64,000 nucleotides of DNA from Flavobacterium gilvum (GCF_001761465.1 NZ_CP017479.1:1240001-1304000), one strand, 5' to 3'; positions 26,696 to 36,576 are shown, numbered from the stretch's first letter. The notes: generated by a model not told the origin, from the letters alone. Program-made: numbers and translations.

Positions 26696-28585
26696 TTATT
26701 GAGCTAGAAATAAAAATGAAATAATGGCACACATGCCTAAAACAAAAGCAAATAGGTATAGTCCGACACTTCCATTCTGTAATTTTTTACCTTGGTAACT
26801 AAGTTCACTGGCAATTTTTCCAAATCCAAACACTACTGATGAAATTCCAGTTTCTACATAGTCTCTGAATAGTTTTGACAAACTGTTTATAGGAGCTACA
26901 AATAAGGAATCATATAATTCGTCAACATAGTATTTGTTGTACAATACTTTTGAAAATCCGGTTATTTCGGCATCTTCGCTTGGTACAGCGTTTTGTTTGA
27001 TGTATTTAGAATAAGCAATTCCAATTCCGACTAATCCGCCAACTACAGCAATCGCCATTAGCATATATTCGGTAGTTCCCAATGCGTGTTCTTCTGTTCC
27101 CGCTTTCGCAAAAAGTGGAGCCAAATATTCGTTAAGCCAGCTATTTCCGGGTAAACTAATTAAACCTCCAACGGTTGCCAAAATTGCCAATACAATCAAA
27201 GGGAATGTTATTAAAGCCGGACTTTCGTGTAAATGGTGTTTTTGTTCCTCAGTTCCTCTAAAATCATTGAAGAAAGTCAGGAACATCAATCGGAACATAT
27301 AAAAAGCAGTCATTATAGAAGCAACAGAGCCAACAACCCAAAGAGGAATGTTATGGTGGAAAGCGGTCATCAAAATTTCGTCTTTAGAAAAGAATCCCGA
27401 AAACAAAGGAACTCCGGAAATAGCTAATGATGAAATAAGCATTGTCCAGAAAGTGATAGGCATCGCTTTTTTCAAACCACCCATTTTACGCATATCCTGT
27501 TCGCCGTGCAAACCGTGTATTACAGATCCCGATCCCAAGAATAAACAAGCTTTGAAGAAAGCGTGAGTAATTACGTGAAATATGGCAACTTCATAAGCAC
27601 CAAAACCTAATGCCAAAAACATTAACCCTAATTGGGAAACAGTAGAGTAGGCCAGTACTTTTTTGATGTCGTTTTGAACCAAACCAATAGTTGCGGCAAC
27701 CAATGAAGTTACGCCTCCAATTACGGCAATAATAGTTTGTATATCGTGTGTTAAGTCGAATAAAAAATGCATTCTGGATACCATAAAGATACCAGCAGTA
27801 ACCATCGTTGCAGCGTGTATCAATGCAGAAACAGGCGTAGGCCCAGCCATCGCATCAGGCAACCAAGTGTATAAAGGAATTTGTGCCGATTTACCACAAG
27901 CTCCTATAAACAGAGCCAAAGCGGCAATACTTAACCAAAGTGTATCAACATTGTGAGCGCCGGCGATAGCAGATTGTAATGTTGTAAAATCCAAAGTGGA
28001 GAATTGGCTACCTAGGATAAATATTCCAATCAGTAATCCTAAATCCCCGATACGGTTCATGATAAATGCTTTTTTGGCGGCATCATTGTAATCTTGGTTT
28101 TTGTACCAAAATCCAATTAGTAAGTAAGAACAAAGTCCAACTCCTTCCCAACCAATGAACATTACCAATAAGTTGTTTCCAACAACAAGGGTAATCATAA
28201 AAAAGATGAAAAGATTCAAATAAGCAAAGAAAGAATGCAGTTTTTCGTCATCATGCATATAGCTGATGGAGTACAAATGAATCAATGAACCAATCCCGGT
28301 TACAAACAATAACCACATAACAGATAATTGATCCAGCAAAAAGCCAAAACTCACATTGAAATTGCTGATTTGAATCCAATCAAACAATTGAATTGCTATG
28401 GCCTGTTTTGTTTGATTTATTTGAAGAAAAAAGGAAACGGTAACAATAAACGAAATCACCACAGAAAGCGTTCCGATAATTCCCGAAACCGATTTTCCTA
28501 AACTTTTTCCAAAGAAAACATTAATTAAAAATCCTAAAAAAGGAGTTAATAGTAAGACTAAAGCTAAGTTGGTATCCATTGCCAT
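26696..28585 (-). CDS. nuoL: NADH-quinone oxidoreductase subunit L
   Basis: Largest antiporter-like subunit, 629 aa, carrying the long lateral helix that braces the membrane arm. Motifs: FIGWEGVGLCSYLLIGFWY (conserved Glu), GKSAQIPLYTWLPDAMAGPTPVSALIHAATMV and KVLAYSTVSQLGLMF. The C-terminal 100 residues include the amphipathic region and a final membrane helix. It starts immediately after the nuoK stop; a second ATG two codons in is equally possible. Confidence 0.96.
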   Translation of the reverse strand: MAMDTNLALVLLLTPFLGFLINVFFGKSLGKSVSGIIGTLSVVISFIVTVSFFLQINQTKQAIAIQLFDWIQISNFNVSFGFLLDQLSVMWLLFVTGIGSLIHLYSISYMHDDEKLHSFFAYLNLFIFFMITLVVGNNLLVMFIGWEGVGLCSYLLIGFWYKNQDYNDAAKKAFIMNRIGDLGLLIGIFILGSQFSTLDFTTLQSAIAGAHNVDTLWLSIAALALFIGACGKSAQIPLYTWLPDAMAGPTPVSALIHAATMVTAGIFMVSRMHFLFDLTHDIQTIIAVIGGVTSLVAATIGLVQNDIKKVLAYSTVSQLGLMFLALGFGAYEVAIFHVITHAFFKACLFLGSGSVIHGLHGEQDMRKMGGLKKAMPITFWTMLISSLAISGVPLFSGFFSKDEILMTAFHHNIPLWVVGSVASIMTAFYMFRLMFLTFFNDFRGTEEQKHHLHESPALITFPLIVLAILATVGGLISLPGNSWLNEYLAPLFAKAGTEEHALGTTEYMLMAIAVVGGLVGIGIAYSKYIKQNAVPSEDAEITGFSKVLYNKYYVDELYDSLFVAPINSLSKLFRDYVETGISSVVFGFGKIASELSYQGKKLQNGSVGLYLFAFVLGMCAIISFLFLAQ

Positions 28586-28906
28586 TTATCCTTTTAAGTT
28601 TTTTAAATTATCGATGCTGATAGATCCAATATTTCTAAATATCGAAACTAATATGGCGAGACCAACTGCAACTTCTGCCGCCGCTACTGCCATGGAGAAA
28701 AATACGAATACTTGCCCTTGTGCGTCTTGGTGATAAGTTGAGAAAGCCACAAACAATAAGTTAACGGCGTTCAGCATGATTTCAATAGACATAAACACAA
28801 TGATTGCATTTCGTCTGTACAAAACACCAAAAATTCCAATACAAAAAAGGACTACACACAGGAAGATATAGTTCTCTATACCAATTTGAGTTAAAATATT
28901 GTTCAT
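28586..28906 (-). CDS. nuoK: NADH-quinone oxidoreductase subunit K
   Basis: A 106-aa, three-helix membrane subunit of complex [18 protein letters not shown] and [16 protein letters not shown] hold the two conserved Glu residues of the proton path. The ATG overlaps the last base of nuoJ and the gene abuts nuoL, so these genes are tightly coupled. Confidence 0.95.
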   Translation of the reverse strand: MNNILTQIGIENYIFLCVVLFCIGIFGVLYRRNAIIVFMSIEIMLNAVNLLFVAFSTYHQDAQGQVFVFFSMAVAAAEVAVGLAILVSIFRNIGSISIDNLKNLKG

Positions 28907-29415
28907 TATTTTCCTATTTTTTCTTTTTTAGACAACAGCACAGCTCCAATCATAGCCACCAAAAGCAGAATGGAAGCAAATTCAAAAGGAACCATATATT
29001 CATTCAACAATGCCTTTCCGAGCACTTTTATCGATTGATAATCCTCACCCGTATAATCGTATTCTACGATAGGTTTTGAGTCGATAAAGATTTTTATCAA
29101 AACCAAACAAACCAAACAAAAGGAAACAATCGCACCCAATCTCGTGAATCTTGGTTTGTGAACTTCATCCTCATGGTTCAGGTTCATCAACATGATGGTA
29201 AACAACAGTAATATCATAATTGCCCCAGAATAGACAATTATATGTACTATTGCCAAAAACTGTGCGTTTAACAATAGATAATGCCCTGCAATGGAGAAAA
29301 AACAAATTACCAAGTAAATGGCACTATGAATTGGATTTCTACTGAAAATAGTCAAAAATGCAGTAAGCAAAGTGATTGCAGACAATACGCAAAATAAAAT
29401 AAGTACTGTTGACAT
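28906..29415 (-). CDS. nuoJ: NADH-quinone oxidoreductase subunit J
   Basis: A 169-aa membrane subunit with five hydrophobic segments. [20 protein letters not shown] is the characteristic helix next to the quinone/E-channel, and the N-terminal helix reads [16 protein letters not shown]. It shares one base with nuoI upstream and one with nuoK downstream. Confidence 0.95.
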   Translation of the reverse strand: MSTVLILFCVLSAITLLTAFLTIFSRNPIHSAIYLVICFFSIAGHYLLLNAQFLAIVHIIVYSGAIMILLLFTIMLMNLNHEDEVHKPRFTRLGAIVSFCLVCLVLIKIFIDSKPIVEYDYTGEDYQSIKVLGKALLNEYMVPFEFASILLLVAMIGAVLLSKKEKIGK

Positions 29416-29960
29416 TAGTTAGCGTTTTTAAGTTGAGTATTTTTCAAAGCCATTTCCATTGGCATAACCAGTTTGTCTTTCCCAAAAATGAAATCTTCTC
29501 TGTCATAACTGGAAGGAACCAATTCTTTGGAGATAGTCAAATAGATAGCATCTTTTGGACAGGCTTCTTCACAAAGTCCGCAAAAAATACATCTCAACAT
29601 ATTGATTTCATATATCTCAGCATATTTTTCTTCTCTGTACAAATGCTTTTCTTCAGGTTTACGCTCGGCGGCTTTCATTGTGATGGCTTCGGCCGGACAA
29701 GTCAAGGCGCAAAGACCACAGGCAGTACAGTTTTCTCTGCCTTGTTCGTCGCGTTTTAGCATATGGCGTCCACGATACACGGGGCTCATCTCACGAACTT
29801 GCTCAGGATATTGAATCGTCGCTTTCCTTTTGAATAAATGCTTCAGCGTGATGAACAAACCTTTTACAATCGCAATTAGATACATGCGCTCCAAAAAAGT
29901 CATCTCTTTATTTGAGACCACTTTCTTTCTTCCTGATAAGGATATAGTTTCTATTGACAT
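29415..29960 (-). CDS. nuoI: NADH-quinone oxidoreductase subunit I
   Basis: Carries clusters N6a and N6b between the peripheral and membrane arms. In 181 aa there are two [4Fe-4S] motifs, CTACGLCALTCP and CIFCGLCEEACP, after an amphipathic N-terminal helix. It overlaps nuoJ by one base; a palindrome-containing gap of 117 bp precedes it after nuoH. Confidence 0.96.
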   Translation of the reverse strand: MSIETISLSGRKKVVSNKEMTFLERMYLIAIVKGLFITLKHLFKRKATIQYPEQVREMSPVYRGRHMLKRDEQGRENCTACGLCALTCPAEAITMKAAERKPEEKHLYREEKYAEIYEINMLRCIFCGLCEEACPKDAIYLTISKELVPSSYDREDFIFGKDKLVMPMEMALKNTQLKNAN

Positions 29961-29974
29961 TTTATATTTTTTAT

Positions 29975-30070
29975 TTGTAGCTAATCCTGCTATCCGCTGT
30001 ATCTTTTATTTTTTAAAGGAAAAAATAAAAGGATGCCGCTTCTATCAGGGCTAGTCCCGTTATCTATAGG
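29975..30070. repeat. Palindromic repeat between nuoH and nuoI
   Basis: TATCTTTTATTTTTTAAAGG pairs with the following AAAAAATAAAAGGAT, flanked by CTAATCCTGCTATCCGC and GCTAGTCCCG. It is another operon-internal hairpin. Confidence 0.6.
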
Positions 30071-30077
30071 TGTTCTG

Positions 30078-31130
30078 TTAAAATCCGAAAAAAGTAGCTA
30101 TTTCAGTTCTTAAAATCACAACTCCGGTAATCATAATATTTACAATCGCAAGCGGAATCAAAATTTTCCATCCCAAATGCATTAATTGGTCATATCTAAA
30201 TCTTGGTATCGTCCAACGAACCCACATGATAAAGAAGATAAAACCACATAATTTAATAAACAAAGCCATCATGCCTAGTACGTTGGCAACATTTACACCA
30301 AAGTGATCTAATACCCAACCCATTCCAGGATAATTGTAACCGCCAAAAAACAAAACAGCCAAAATTGTCGAGGAAATAAACATATTTGCATATTCGGCAA
30401 ATAAATAGAATCCCATTTTCATGGAAGAATATTCAGTATGATAACCACCAATCAATTCCGATTCACATTCTGCTAAATCAAAAGGTGTTCTGTTCAACTC
30501 CGCAAAAGAACAAATAAGGAAAATCAAAAAGGTTAATGGCTGATAAAATACATTCCAATGCCATTCTGATTGTTGTTTTGAAATTTCTGCTAGGCTCAAA
30601 GTTCCTGTCATCATAATCAAAGCAATTATGGACAATCCCATTGCAACTTCATAAGAAACCATTTGCGAAGCGGCTCTAATAGCACTCATTAATGAAAACT
30701 TATTATTGGAAGCCCATCCACCAATCATGATGCCGTAAACTCCAAGAGAAACTACTCCGAAAATATACAATATGGCAATGTTTACGTCTGTAGCCTGCAA
30801 TAAAATATCTCTTCCAAATAAATGTAAACGGTCTCCCCAAGGTATAACTGCACTCGTCATCAACGCTGTTCCCATTGCGATTCCGGGTCCTACAAAGAAT
30901 AAAAATTTATTGGGTGTATTAGGTTCAAATTCTTCTTTTGAAAACAGTTTCAAACCATCGGCAAGAGGTTGGAACAAACCTAATGGTCCAGCTCTGTTTG
31001 GCCCGATACGGTCTTGTAGCCAAGCGGCCACTTTACGTTCTGCCCATGTGGAATACATAGCCATAACCATGGTAAGAGCAAAAACTGCTATAATAACAAC
31101 ACTTTTTTCTATAACAAATGTACTTTCCAT
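30078..31130 (-). CDS. nuoH: NADH-quinone oxidoreductase subunit H
   Basis: Forms the quinone chamber together with NuoB and NuoD. The 350-aa membrane protein has about eight helices, QDRIGPNRAGPLGLFQPLADGLKL near the N-terminus, ELNRTPFDLAECESELIGGYHTEYS in the middle and FWVRWTIPRFRYDQLM-like wording near the C-terminus. It begins 3 bp after nuoG. Confidence 0.96.
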   Translation of the reverse strand: MESTFVIEKSVVIIAVFALTMVMAMYSTWAERKVAAWLQDRIGPNRAGPLGLFQPLADGLKLFSKEEFEPNTPNKFLFFVGPGIAMGTALMTSAVIPWGDRLHLFGRDILLQATDVNIAILYIFGVVSLGVYGIMIGGWASNNKFSLMSAIRAASQMVSYEVAMGLSIIALIMMTGTLSLAEISKQQSEWHWNVFYQPLTFLIFLICSFAELNRTPFDLAECESELIGGYHTEYSSMKMGFYLFAEYANMFISSTILAVLFFGGYNYPGMGWVLDHFGVNVANVLGMMALFIKLCGFIFFIMWVRWTIPRFRYDQLMHLGWKILIPLAIVNIMITGVVILRTEIATFFGF

Positions 31131-31133
31131 TTT

Positions 31134-32159
31134 TTACGATTTTTGGTTGTTAGTGTCCAATGGAATTGAAGCCATACTTATTTTTTTTCTGTCTTGATCT
31201 CTACCAAAAAGTATATTTTTTTCAGTGTCAATTTCTACTTTTTCGATTGGGCGAGTATAGTTATTTTGATTAATAACCGAATCTTTTTCAAATTCGCGTG
31301 GCCCTTCGATTACCCAATCAGAAACTTCTTTTTTGTCAAAACGACAAGTGTTGCAAATGAATTCTTCTACTTCATGGAATTCATCTTTACGACCTGTAAC
31401 ACGTTGGATTTCATTTCCAAACATCCAAACGGTTGTTTTTCCGCAACATTTATCGCAATCTCTATGCGCGTTGAATGGTTTGTTGAACCAAACTCTTGAC
31501 TTGAATCTAAAGGTTTTGTCAGTCAAAGCTCCTACCGGACACACATCGATCATATTTCCTGAAAATTCATTGTCAATCGCTTTAGAAATACAAGTCGAAA
31601 TGTTAGCATGGTCACCACGATCCAATACTCCGTGAACTCTGTTGTCTGTCAATTGATCTGCGACTTGCACACATCTTTGACATAAAATACAACGATTCAT
31701 GTGTAATTGAATGTTCGGACCGATATCTTCTGGTTCAAAAGTTCTCTTTTCTTCGATAAAGCGGGATGCTGATTTTCCGTGCTCAAAACTCAGATTTTGC
31801 AAATCACATTCCCCTGCTTGATCGCATATAGGGCAATCCAATGGGTGATTGATTAATAGAAATTCGGTAACTGATTTTCTAGCTTCCTGAACTCTTGGAG
31901 ATGCTTTACTGGCGATTTCCATTCCGTCCTGACAACCTGTTACACACGATGCCATCAATTTTGGCATTGGTCTTGGGTCTGCGTCACTTCCTTTGGTTAC
32001 ATCAACCAAACAACAACGGCATTTCCCACCGCTCCCTTTTAATTTTGAATAATAGCACATCGCTGGCGGAACAACGTCTCCACCAATCATGCGCGCAGCT
32101 TGCAGAATCGTTGTTCCTGCTTCTACTTCAATTTCTTGACCGTCTATGGTTACTTTCAT
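31134..32159 (-). CDS. nuoG: Short NuoG-type iron-sulfur subunit of complex I
   Basis: A 341-aa subunit with an N-terminal ferredoxin-like [2Fe-2S] domain (AMCYYSKLKG, GKCRCCLVDV), the His-Cys cluster region (HPLDCPICDQAGECDLQ) and a [4Fe-4S] region (NRCILCQRC, DVCPVGAL). Next come CDKCCGKT and EEFICNTCRF. The long molybdopterin-oxidoreductase domain of E. coli NuoG (about 900 aa in total) is absent. The electron-transfer part is complete, so this looks like a lineage-typical short form rather than a broken gene. A word-type palindrome separates it from nuoF. Confidence 0.92.
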   Translation of the reverse strand: MKVTIDGQEIEVEAGTTILQAARMIGGDVVPPAMCYYSKLKGSGGKCRCCLVDVTKGSDADPRPMPKLMASCVTGCQDGMEIASKASPRVQEARKSVTEFLLINHPLDCPICDQAGECDLQNLSFEHGKSASRFIEEKRTFEPEDIGPNIQLHMNRCILCQRCVQVADQLTDNRVHGVLDRGDHANISTCISKAIDNEFSGNMIDVCPVGALTDKTFRFKSRVWFNKPFNAHRDCDKCCGKTTVWMFGNEIQRVTGRKDEFHEVEEFICNTCRFDKKEVSDWVIEGPREFEKDSVINQNNYTRPIEKVEIDTEKNILFGRDQDRKKISMASIPLDTNNQKS

Positions 32160-32162
32160 TAT

Positions 32163-32238
32163 CCTTTGTTTTTTTAGTTTCAGGTTTAAAGTTTCAGGTA
32201 TTATAACTTGAAACTAAAAAGACTTGAAACTTGAAACT
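32163..32238. repeat. Palindrome of GTTTCAAG words between nuoF and nuoG
   Basis: TTTAGTTTCAGG...TTTCAGGTATTATAA pairs with the later ACTTGAAACTAAAAAG and ACTTGAAACTTGAAAC words. The two arms use one repeated word. Confidence 0.65.
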
Positions 32239-32240
32239 AT

Positions 32241-33608
32241 TTATACTTCTTGTTTTGCCACTAGGTGCTTCACTTTTTCAAATGGTTCGGCAACAAAATG
32301 GTCTCTGTTTTTTATTTTTTCTGGGAAACGAATATGATATTCAAATTCATCTCTAAAGTGACGAATTGCCGCTGCCACTGGCCAAGCTGCTGCATCACCA
32401 AGAGGACAGATAGTGTTTCCTTCTATTTTGCTTTGAATACTTAATAGTAATTCGATGTCTTCTTCGCGTCCGTGACCGTTTTCGATACGGTGCAATACTT
32501 TTTCCATCCAGCCTGTACCTTCGCGACAAGGAGTACATTGTCCGCAACTTTCGTGGTGGTAAAAACGGGAGAAATTCCAAGTATTTCGAACGATGCAAGA
32601 AGTATCATTATATACGATAAATCCTCCTGAACCCAACATAGATCCGGTTGCAAAACCACCGTCACTCAATGATTCGTATGTCATCAAACGGTCTTCGCCT
32701 GCAGCGGTTTTATAGATTAAATGTGCCGGCAAAACAGGAACAGAACTTCCTCCGGGCACAAAAGCTTTCAATGGACGATCAGAGCTCATTCCACCAAGGT
32801 ATTCATCAGAGTTCATGAATTCGTAGACGCTTAATCCTAATTCAATTTCATAAACTCCAGGATTTTTGATGTGTCCCGAAGCAGATATTAATTTGGTTCC
32901 TGTAGATCTTCCGATACCGATTTTCGCATAATCAGCCCCAGAATTGTTTACAATCCATGGCACGGCAGCGATAGTTTCTACGTTATTTACTACGGTTGGA
33001 TTTGCCCACAATCCCGAAACAGCTGGGAATGGTGGTTTGATACGAGGATTTCCTCTTTTTCCTTCCAATGATTCAATCAAAGCAGTTTCCTCACCACAGA
33101 TGTAAGCTCCGGCACCACAGTGAACGTATAATTCTAAATCAAATCCAGAACCTAATATATTTTTTCCTAACCAGCCGGCAGCTTTTGCTTCGGCGATGGC
33201 TCTTTCCAATATTTTGAATACCCACATATATTCCCCACGGATGTAGATGTAGGAACGGTTTGCACCCAATGCATAACTGGAAGTAATCATTCCTTCGATC
33301 AATAAATGAGGAATAAATTCCATCAAATAACGGTCTTTGAAAGTTCCCGGTTCAGACTCATCGGCGTTGCAAACCAAATGACGTGGTTTTCCTGATTTTT
33401 TGTCGATAAAACTCCATTTCATTCCAGCAGGGAAACCAGCACCACCACGACCACGTAACCCAGAAGTTTTCACTTCTTCAACTACTTCGTCAGGAGTTAA
33501 TGTTTTCAGTGCTTTTTCTACAGAAGCATAACCGCCGTTTGCACGATATACTTCGTAGGTTTTAATCCCTGGAATATTGATTTTGTCTAATAATATTTTT
33601 TGTGACAT
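32241..33608 (-). CDS. nuoF: NADH-quinone oxidoreductase subunit F
   Basis: The NADH-oxidising subunit with FMN and cluster N3, 455 aa. SGLRGRGGAGFPAGMKW is the NADH/FMN loop, GAYICGEETALIESLEG follows, and ESCGQCTPCREGTGW plus a later Cys (NTICPLG) bind [4Fe-4S]. It starts 1 bp after the nuoE stop. Confidence 0.97.
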   Translation of the reverse strand: MSQKILLDKINIPGIKTYEVYRANGGYASVEKALKTLTPDEVVEEVKTSGLRGRGGAGFPAGMKWSFIDKKSGKPRHLVCNADESEPGTFKDRYLMEFIPHLLIEGMITSSYALGANRSYIYIRGEYMWVFKILERAIAEAKAAGWLGKNILGSGFDLELYVHCGAGAYICGEETALIESLEGKRGNPRIKPPFPAVSGLWANPTVVNNVETIAAVPWIVNNSGADYAKIGIGRSTGTKLISASGHIKNPGVYEIELGLSVYEFMNSDEYLGGMSSDRPLKAFVPGGSSVPVLPAHLIYKTAAGEDRLMTYESLSDGGFATGSMLGSGGFIVYNDTSCIVRNTWNFSRFYHHESCGQCTPCREGTGWMEKVLHRIENGHGREEDIELLLSIQSKIEGNTICPLGDAAAWPVAAAIRHFRDEFEYHIRFPEKIKNRDHFVAEPFEKVKHLVAKQEV

Positions 33609-33609
33609 C

Positions 33610-34140
33610 TTATTTATCGTGTAATATTATTTTATTGTCTTTGCAATCGGCAATTAGTTGGTCGATTTTTTCCTTGTTCAAATGCTCTTTGTAAAAATCA
33701 CCCAATTGCATCATAGGAGCGTAACCACAAGCTCCCAAACATTCTACACCCCTTACTTCAAAAAGACCGTCTGCTGTAGGTTCTCCTACTTGTACGCCCA
33801 ATTTTTCGCAGGTATAATCCATCAAATCTTCAACACCGTTCAAGCAACAAGGTGAAGTTTGACAAAATTCAAGCATGTATTTACCAACGGGTCTTCTGTT
33901 GTACATCGTGTAAAACGAAACCACTTCATAAACCTCAATTGGTTTTATTTGCAAAATTTCGGCAACTTTATCTTGTAATTCAATGCTTAACCAATTGTCG
34001 TGAGCATCTTGGACTTCGTGCAATACGGGAAGTAAAGCCGATTTTCTTTTGTCTTCTGGATAATGACTGATTAACTCATTGATGCGGGACATCAATTCCT
34101 CAGTCATATTTATTTCTTGTTTGTAATGTGTGTGTACCAT
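33610..34140 (-). CDS. nuoE: NADH-quinone oxidoreductase subunit E
   Basis: Thioredoxin-like [2Fe-2S] subunit (N1a) of the NADH module, 176 aa. The ligands are in FCQTSPCCLNG and ECLGACGYAPMM. The first 11 residues from ATG 34140 (MVHTHYKQEIN) are not family-like, so the internal ATG at 34107 (MTEELMSRINEL) is a fair alternative; I keep the long form because it is only 3 bp after nuoD. Confidence 0.94.
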   Translation of the reverse strand: MVHTHYKQEINMTEELMSRINELISHYPEDKRKSALLPVLHEVQDAHDNWLSIELQDKVAEILQIKPIEVYEVVSFYTMYNRRPVGKYMLEFCQTSPCCLNGVEDLMDYTCEKLGVQVGEPTADGLFEVRGVECLGACGYAPMMQLGDFYKEHLNKEKIDQLIADCKDNKIILHDK

Positions 34141-34143
34141 AAT

Positions 34144-35382
34144 TTATGCGTCTAATTCTCCAGCAATAACATTTAAACTTGATAAAATAACAATGGCATC
34201 AGATAACATTTGCCCTTTAATCATGTCTGGATAAGCTTGATAATAAATGAAACAAGGTCTTCTGAAATGCAATCTGTATGGGGTTCTGCTTCCGTCAGTA
34301 ACTAAATAAAAACCGAGTTCACCATTAGCTCCTTCTACAGGATGGTAAACTTCGGCAACTGGAACAGGAACTTCACCCATCACAATTTTGAAATGGTATA
34401 TCAAGGATTCCATATCGGTATAAACATTTTCTTTTGGAGGAAGATAGTATTCAGGAACATCAGCATGGTATTCATTTCCTTCCGGCATTTTGGCTAATGC
34501 CTGACGGATAATGCTTAAACTTTCCCAGACTTCGGCATTACGAACACAAAAGCGGTCGTAAGTGTCTCCTGATTTCCCTACAGGAACAATGAAATCAAAG
34601 TCTTCATAAGAACTGTAAGGCTGTGCTACACGCACATCGTAGTCAATTCCGGCAGCACGTAAATTAGGTCCAGTAAGGCCATAGGCCATAGCTTTTTCAG
34701 CAGTTATGGATCCAACATTAACTGTTCTGTCTATGAATATTCTATTTCTGGTGAATAAGTTTTCGAATTCTTGCCAAACTGCAGGAAAATCTTCAAGAAA
34801 GGCATCAAGTTTTTTGAAAGCAGTTTCAGACCAATCTCTTTCAAAACCGCCAATTCTTCCCATATTAGTCGTTAGACGTGCACCACAAATTTCTTCGTAT
34901 ATTTCGTAGATTCTTTCTCTAAATTGCATAACATACAGAAATCCAGTATAGGCACCTGTATCAACTCCTAAAATTGAATTACAAATTAAGTGGTCAGAAA
35001 TACGGGCAAGTTCCATTACAATTACACGTAAATATTCGACTCTTTTAGGAAGTTTTATATCAAGAAGTTTTTCTAATGTCATCCACCATCCCATATTATT
35101 GATTGGCGAAGAACAGTAGTTCATCCTGTCTGTAAGTGGAGTAATTTGATAGAAAGGACGATTTTCGGCAATTTTTTCAAAAGCCCTGTGGATGTATCCA
35201 ACGGTTGGTTCTGCATCCAGAATTTTTTCACCGTCCATCAATAGGATATTTTGGAAAATACCGTGCGTTGCGGGGTGTGTAGGACCTAAATTCAGAATGG
35301 AAAGCTCGCTTCCGTCTTCATTGTGTTTCTCCTGAATTATTTTAGCATAGCGATGCTCCGGTGGTAATAATAGTTCTGACAT
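34144..35382 (-). CDS. nuoD: NADH-quinone oxidoreductase subunit D
   Basis: The 49-kDa-type subunit lining the quinone site, 412 aa. LGPTHPATHG near residue 32 includes the quinone-contact His, and VGYIHRAFEKI and RMNYCSSPINN are conserved around it. It ends with HFRRPCFIYYQA and a C-terminal Asp/Ala motif, as in the nickel-hydrogenase-related family. It is separate from nuoC here, unlike the fused NuoCD of E. coli. Confidence 0.97.
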   Translation of the reverse strand: MSELLLPPEHRYAKIIQEKHNEDGSELSILNLGPTHPATHGIFQNILLMDGEKILDAEPTVGYIHRAFEKIAENRPFYQITPLTDRMNYCSSPINNMGWWMTLEKLLDIKLPKRVEYLRVIVMELARISDHLICNSILGVDTGAYTGFLYVMQFRERIYEIYEEICGARLTTNMGRIGGFERDWSETAFKKLDAFLEDFPAVWQEFENLFTRNRIFIDRTVNVGSITAEKAMAYGLTGPNLRAAGIDYDVRVAQPYSSYEDFDFIVPVGKSGDTYDRFCVRNAEVWESLSIIRQALAKMPEGNEYHADVPEYYLPPKENVYTDMESLIYHFKIVMGEVPVPVAEVYHPVEGANGELGFYLVTDGSRTPYRLHFRRPCFIYYQAYPDMIKGQMLSDAIVILSSLNVIAGELDA

Positions 35383-35414
35383 TTATCTAATGTGAAAAAT
35401 TATATATATTTTTT

Positions 35415-35936
35415 TTAGCAATTTGATGGCGTTCTTCCAAAATACCTGTCGTCTTTGTCGGTTCTTCCGCTGTCTTCCAAAGGGAATTCCTTGCGCATTG
35501 GGAAAGAAGTCATTTCATCCATATTCAAAATACGTTTCAACTGTGGATGCCCGATGAAATTGATTCCGAAAAAATCATAGGTTTCCCTTTCCATCCAATT
35601 GGCACATAAAAAGATGTTGGTGACGGTTTTTATTTCAGGATTTAATCCGTTAAGGAAGGATTTAATCCTGATGCGTTTATTGTCGTACCAATTATGTAAA
35701 TGATAAACAACTGCAAATTGTCTGTTTTCTTCATTGTCTGGATAATGTATACCACACAAATCGGTCAAAAAGTGAAACCGTAAAGTAGGTTCATTTTTTA
35801 AATAAAGAATAACAGCTGTAATAATATCCGATTCTACTTCAAATGTAAAAATGTCTTTATCCTGATTGAATCCTAAAACTTTTGAACCAAAAGTTTCATA
35901 TACTTTTTGTTGAATTTCTGTTGTTTCTAACGCCAT
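35415..35936 (-). CDS. nuoC: NADH-quinone oxidoreductase subunit C
   Basis: The 30-kDa-type structural subunit, 173 aa. FHFLTDLCGIHYPD is the central fold motif, and the signature ERETYDFFGINFIGHPQLKRIL is followed by the ending RKEFPLEDSGRTD. It lies between nuoB and nuoD with gaps of 5 and 32 bp. Confidence 0.95.
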   Translation of the reverse strand: MALETTEIQQKVYETFGSKVLGFNQDKDIFTFEVESDIITAVILYLKNEPTLRFHFLTDLCGIHYPDNEENRQFAVVYHLHNWYDNKRIRIKSFLNGLNPEIKTVTNIFLCANWMERETYDFFGINFIGHPQLKRILNMDEMTSFPMRKEFPLEDSGRTDKDDRYFGRTPSNC

Positions 35937-35941
35937 TTTAC

Positions 35942-36490
35942 TTATTGAATATTATAAGATGCCAATAATTCTTGGTACTCTGGTGAACTTCTTCTTCTTA
36001 CAGATTCGCTTTTTACTAACTCTTGTAATCTCATGACACCATCCACAATTTGTTCGGGACGAGGAGGGCAGCCAGGAACGTAAACGTCTACCGGAATTAC
36101 CTTGTCAATCCCTTGTAATACTGAGTAAGTGTCAAAAATTCCACCTGAAGTTGCACAAGCACCAACAGCAATCACCCAACGAGGTTCTGCCATCTGTTCG
36201 TAAACCTGACGCAAAATTGGTGCCATTTTTTTTGAAATGGTTCCCATTACCAATAACATATCAGCCTGACGAGGTGAAAAACTTACTCTTTCAGAGCCAA
36301 AACGGGCCAAATCATAATGCGAAGCCATTGTAGCCATAAATTCGATTCCGCAACAAGAAGTTGCAAAAGGTAATGGCCAAAGAGAATTGGCACGTGCTAA
36401 TCCCACTACATCATTTAGTTTTGTGGCAAAAAAACCTTCACCAACAACACCTTCTGGAGGGGCTACCATATTTATTTTTGAATCGCTCAT
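35942..36490 (-). CDS. nuoB: NADH-quinone oxidoreductase subunit B
   Basis: Holds cluster N2, the last electron stop before quinone. In 182 aa the adjacent cysteines are in ATSCCGIEFMA, with GACATSGG and YVPGCPPRPEQI supplying the other ligands. A word-type palindrome separates it from nuoA. Confidence 0.97.
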   Translation of the reverse strand: MSDSKINMVAPPEGVVGEGFFATKLNDVVGLARANSLWPLPFATSCCGIEFMATMASHYDLARFGSERVSFSPRQADMLLVMGTISKKMAPILRQVYEQMAEPRWVIAVGACATSGGIFDTYSVLQGIDKVIPVDVYVPGCPPRPEQIVDGVMRLQELVKSESVRRRSSPEYQELLASYNIQ

Positions 36491-36494
36491 TTTG

Positions 36495-36575
36495 TTTTTT
36501 TATTTTGAATGTTGAATTTTAAATTTTGAAATGTTTTAATTAATTTATAATTCAACATTAATAATTTAAAATTAT
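36495..36575. repeat. Palindrome of AATTTTAAATT words between nuoA and nuoB
   Basis: TTTTGAATGTTGAATTTTAA pairs with TTATAATTCAACATTAATAA over about 80 bp. It is AT-only wording, again filling an operon-internal gap. Confidence 0.55.
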
Positions 36576-36576
36576 T

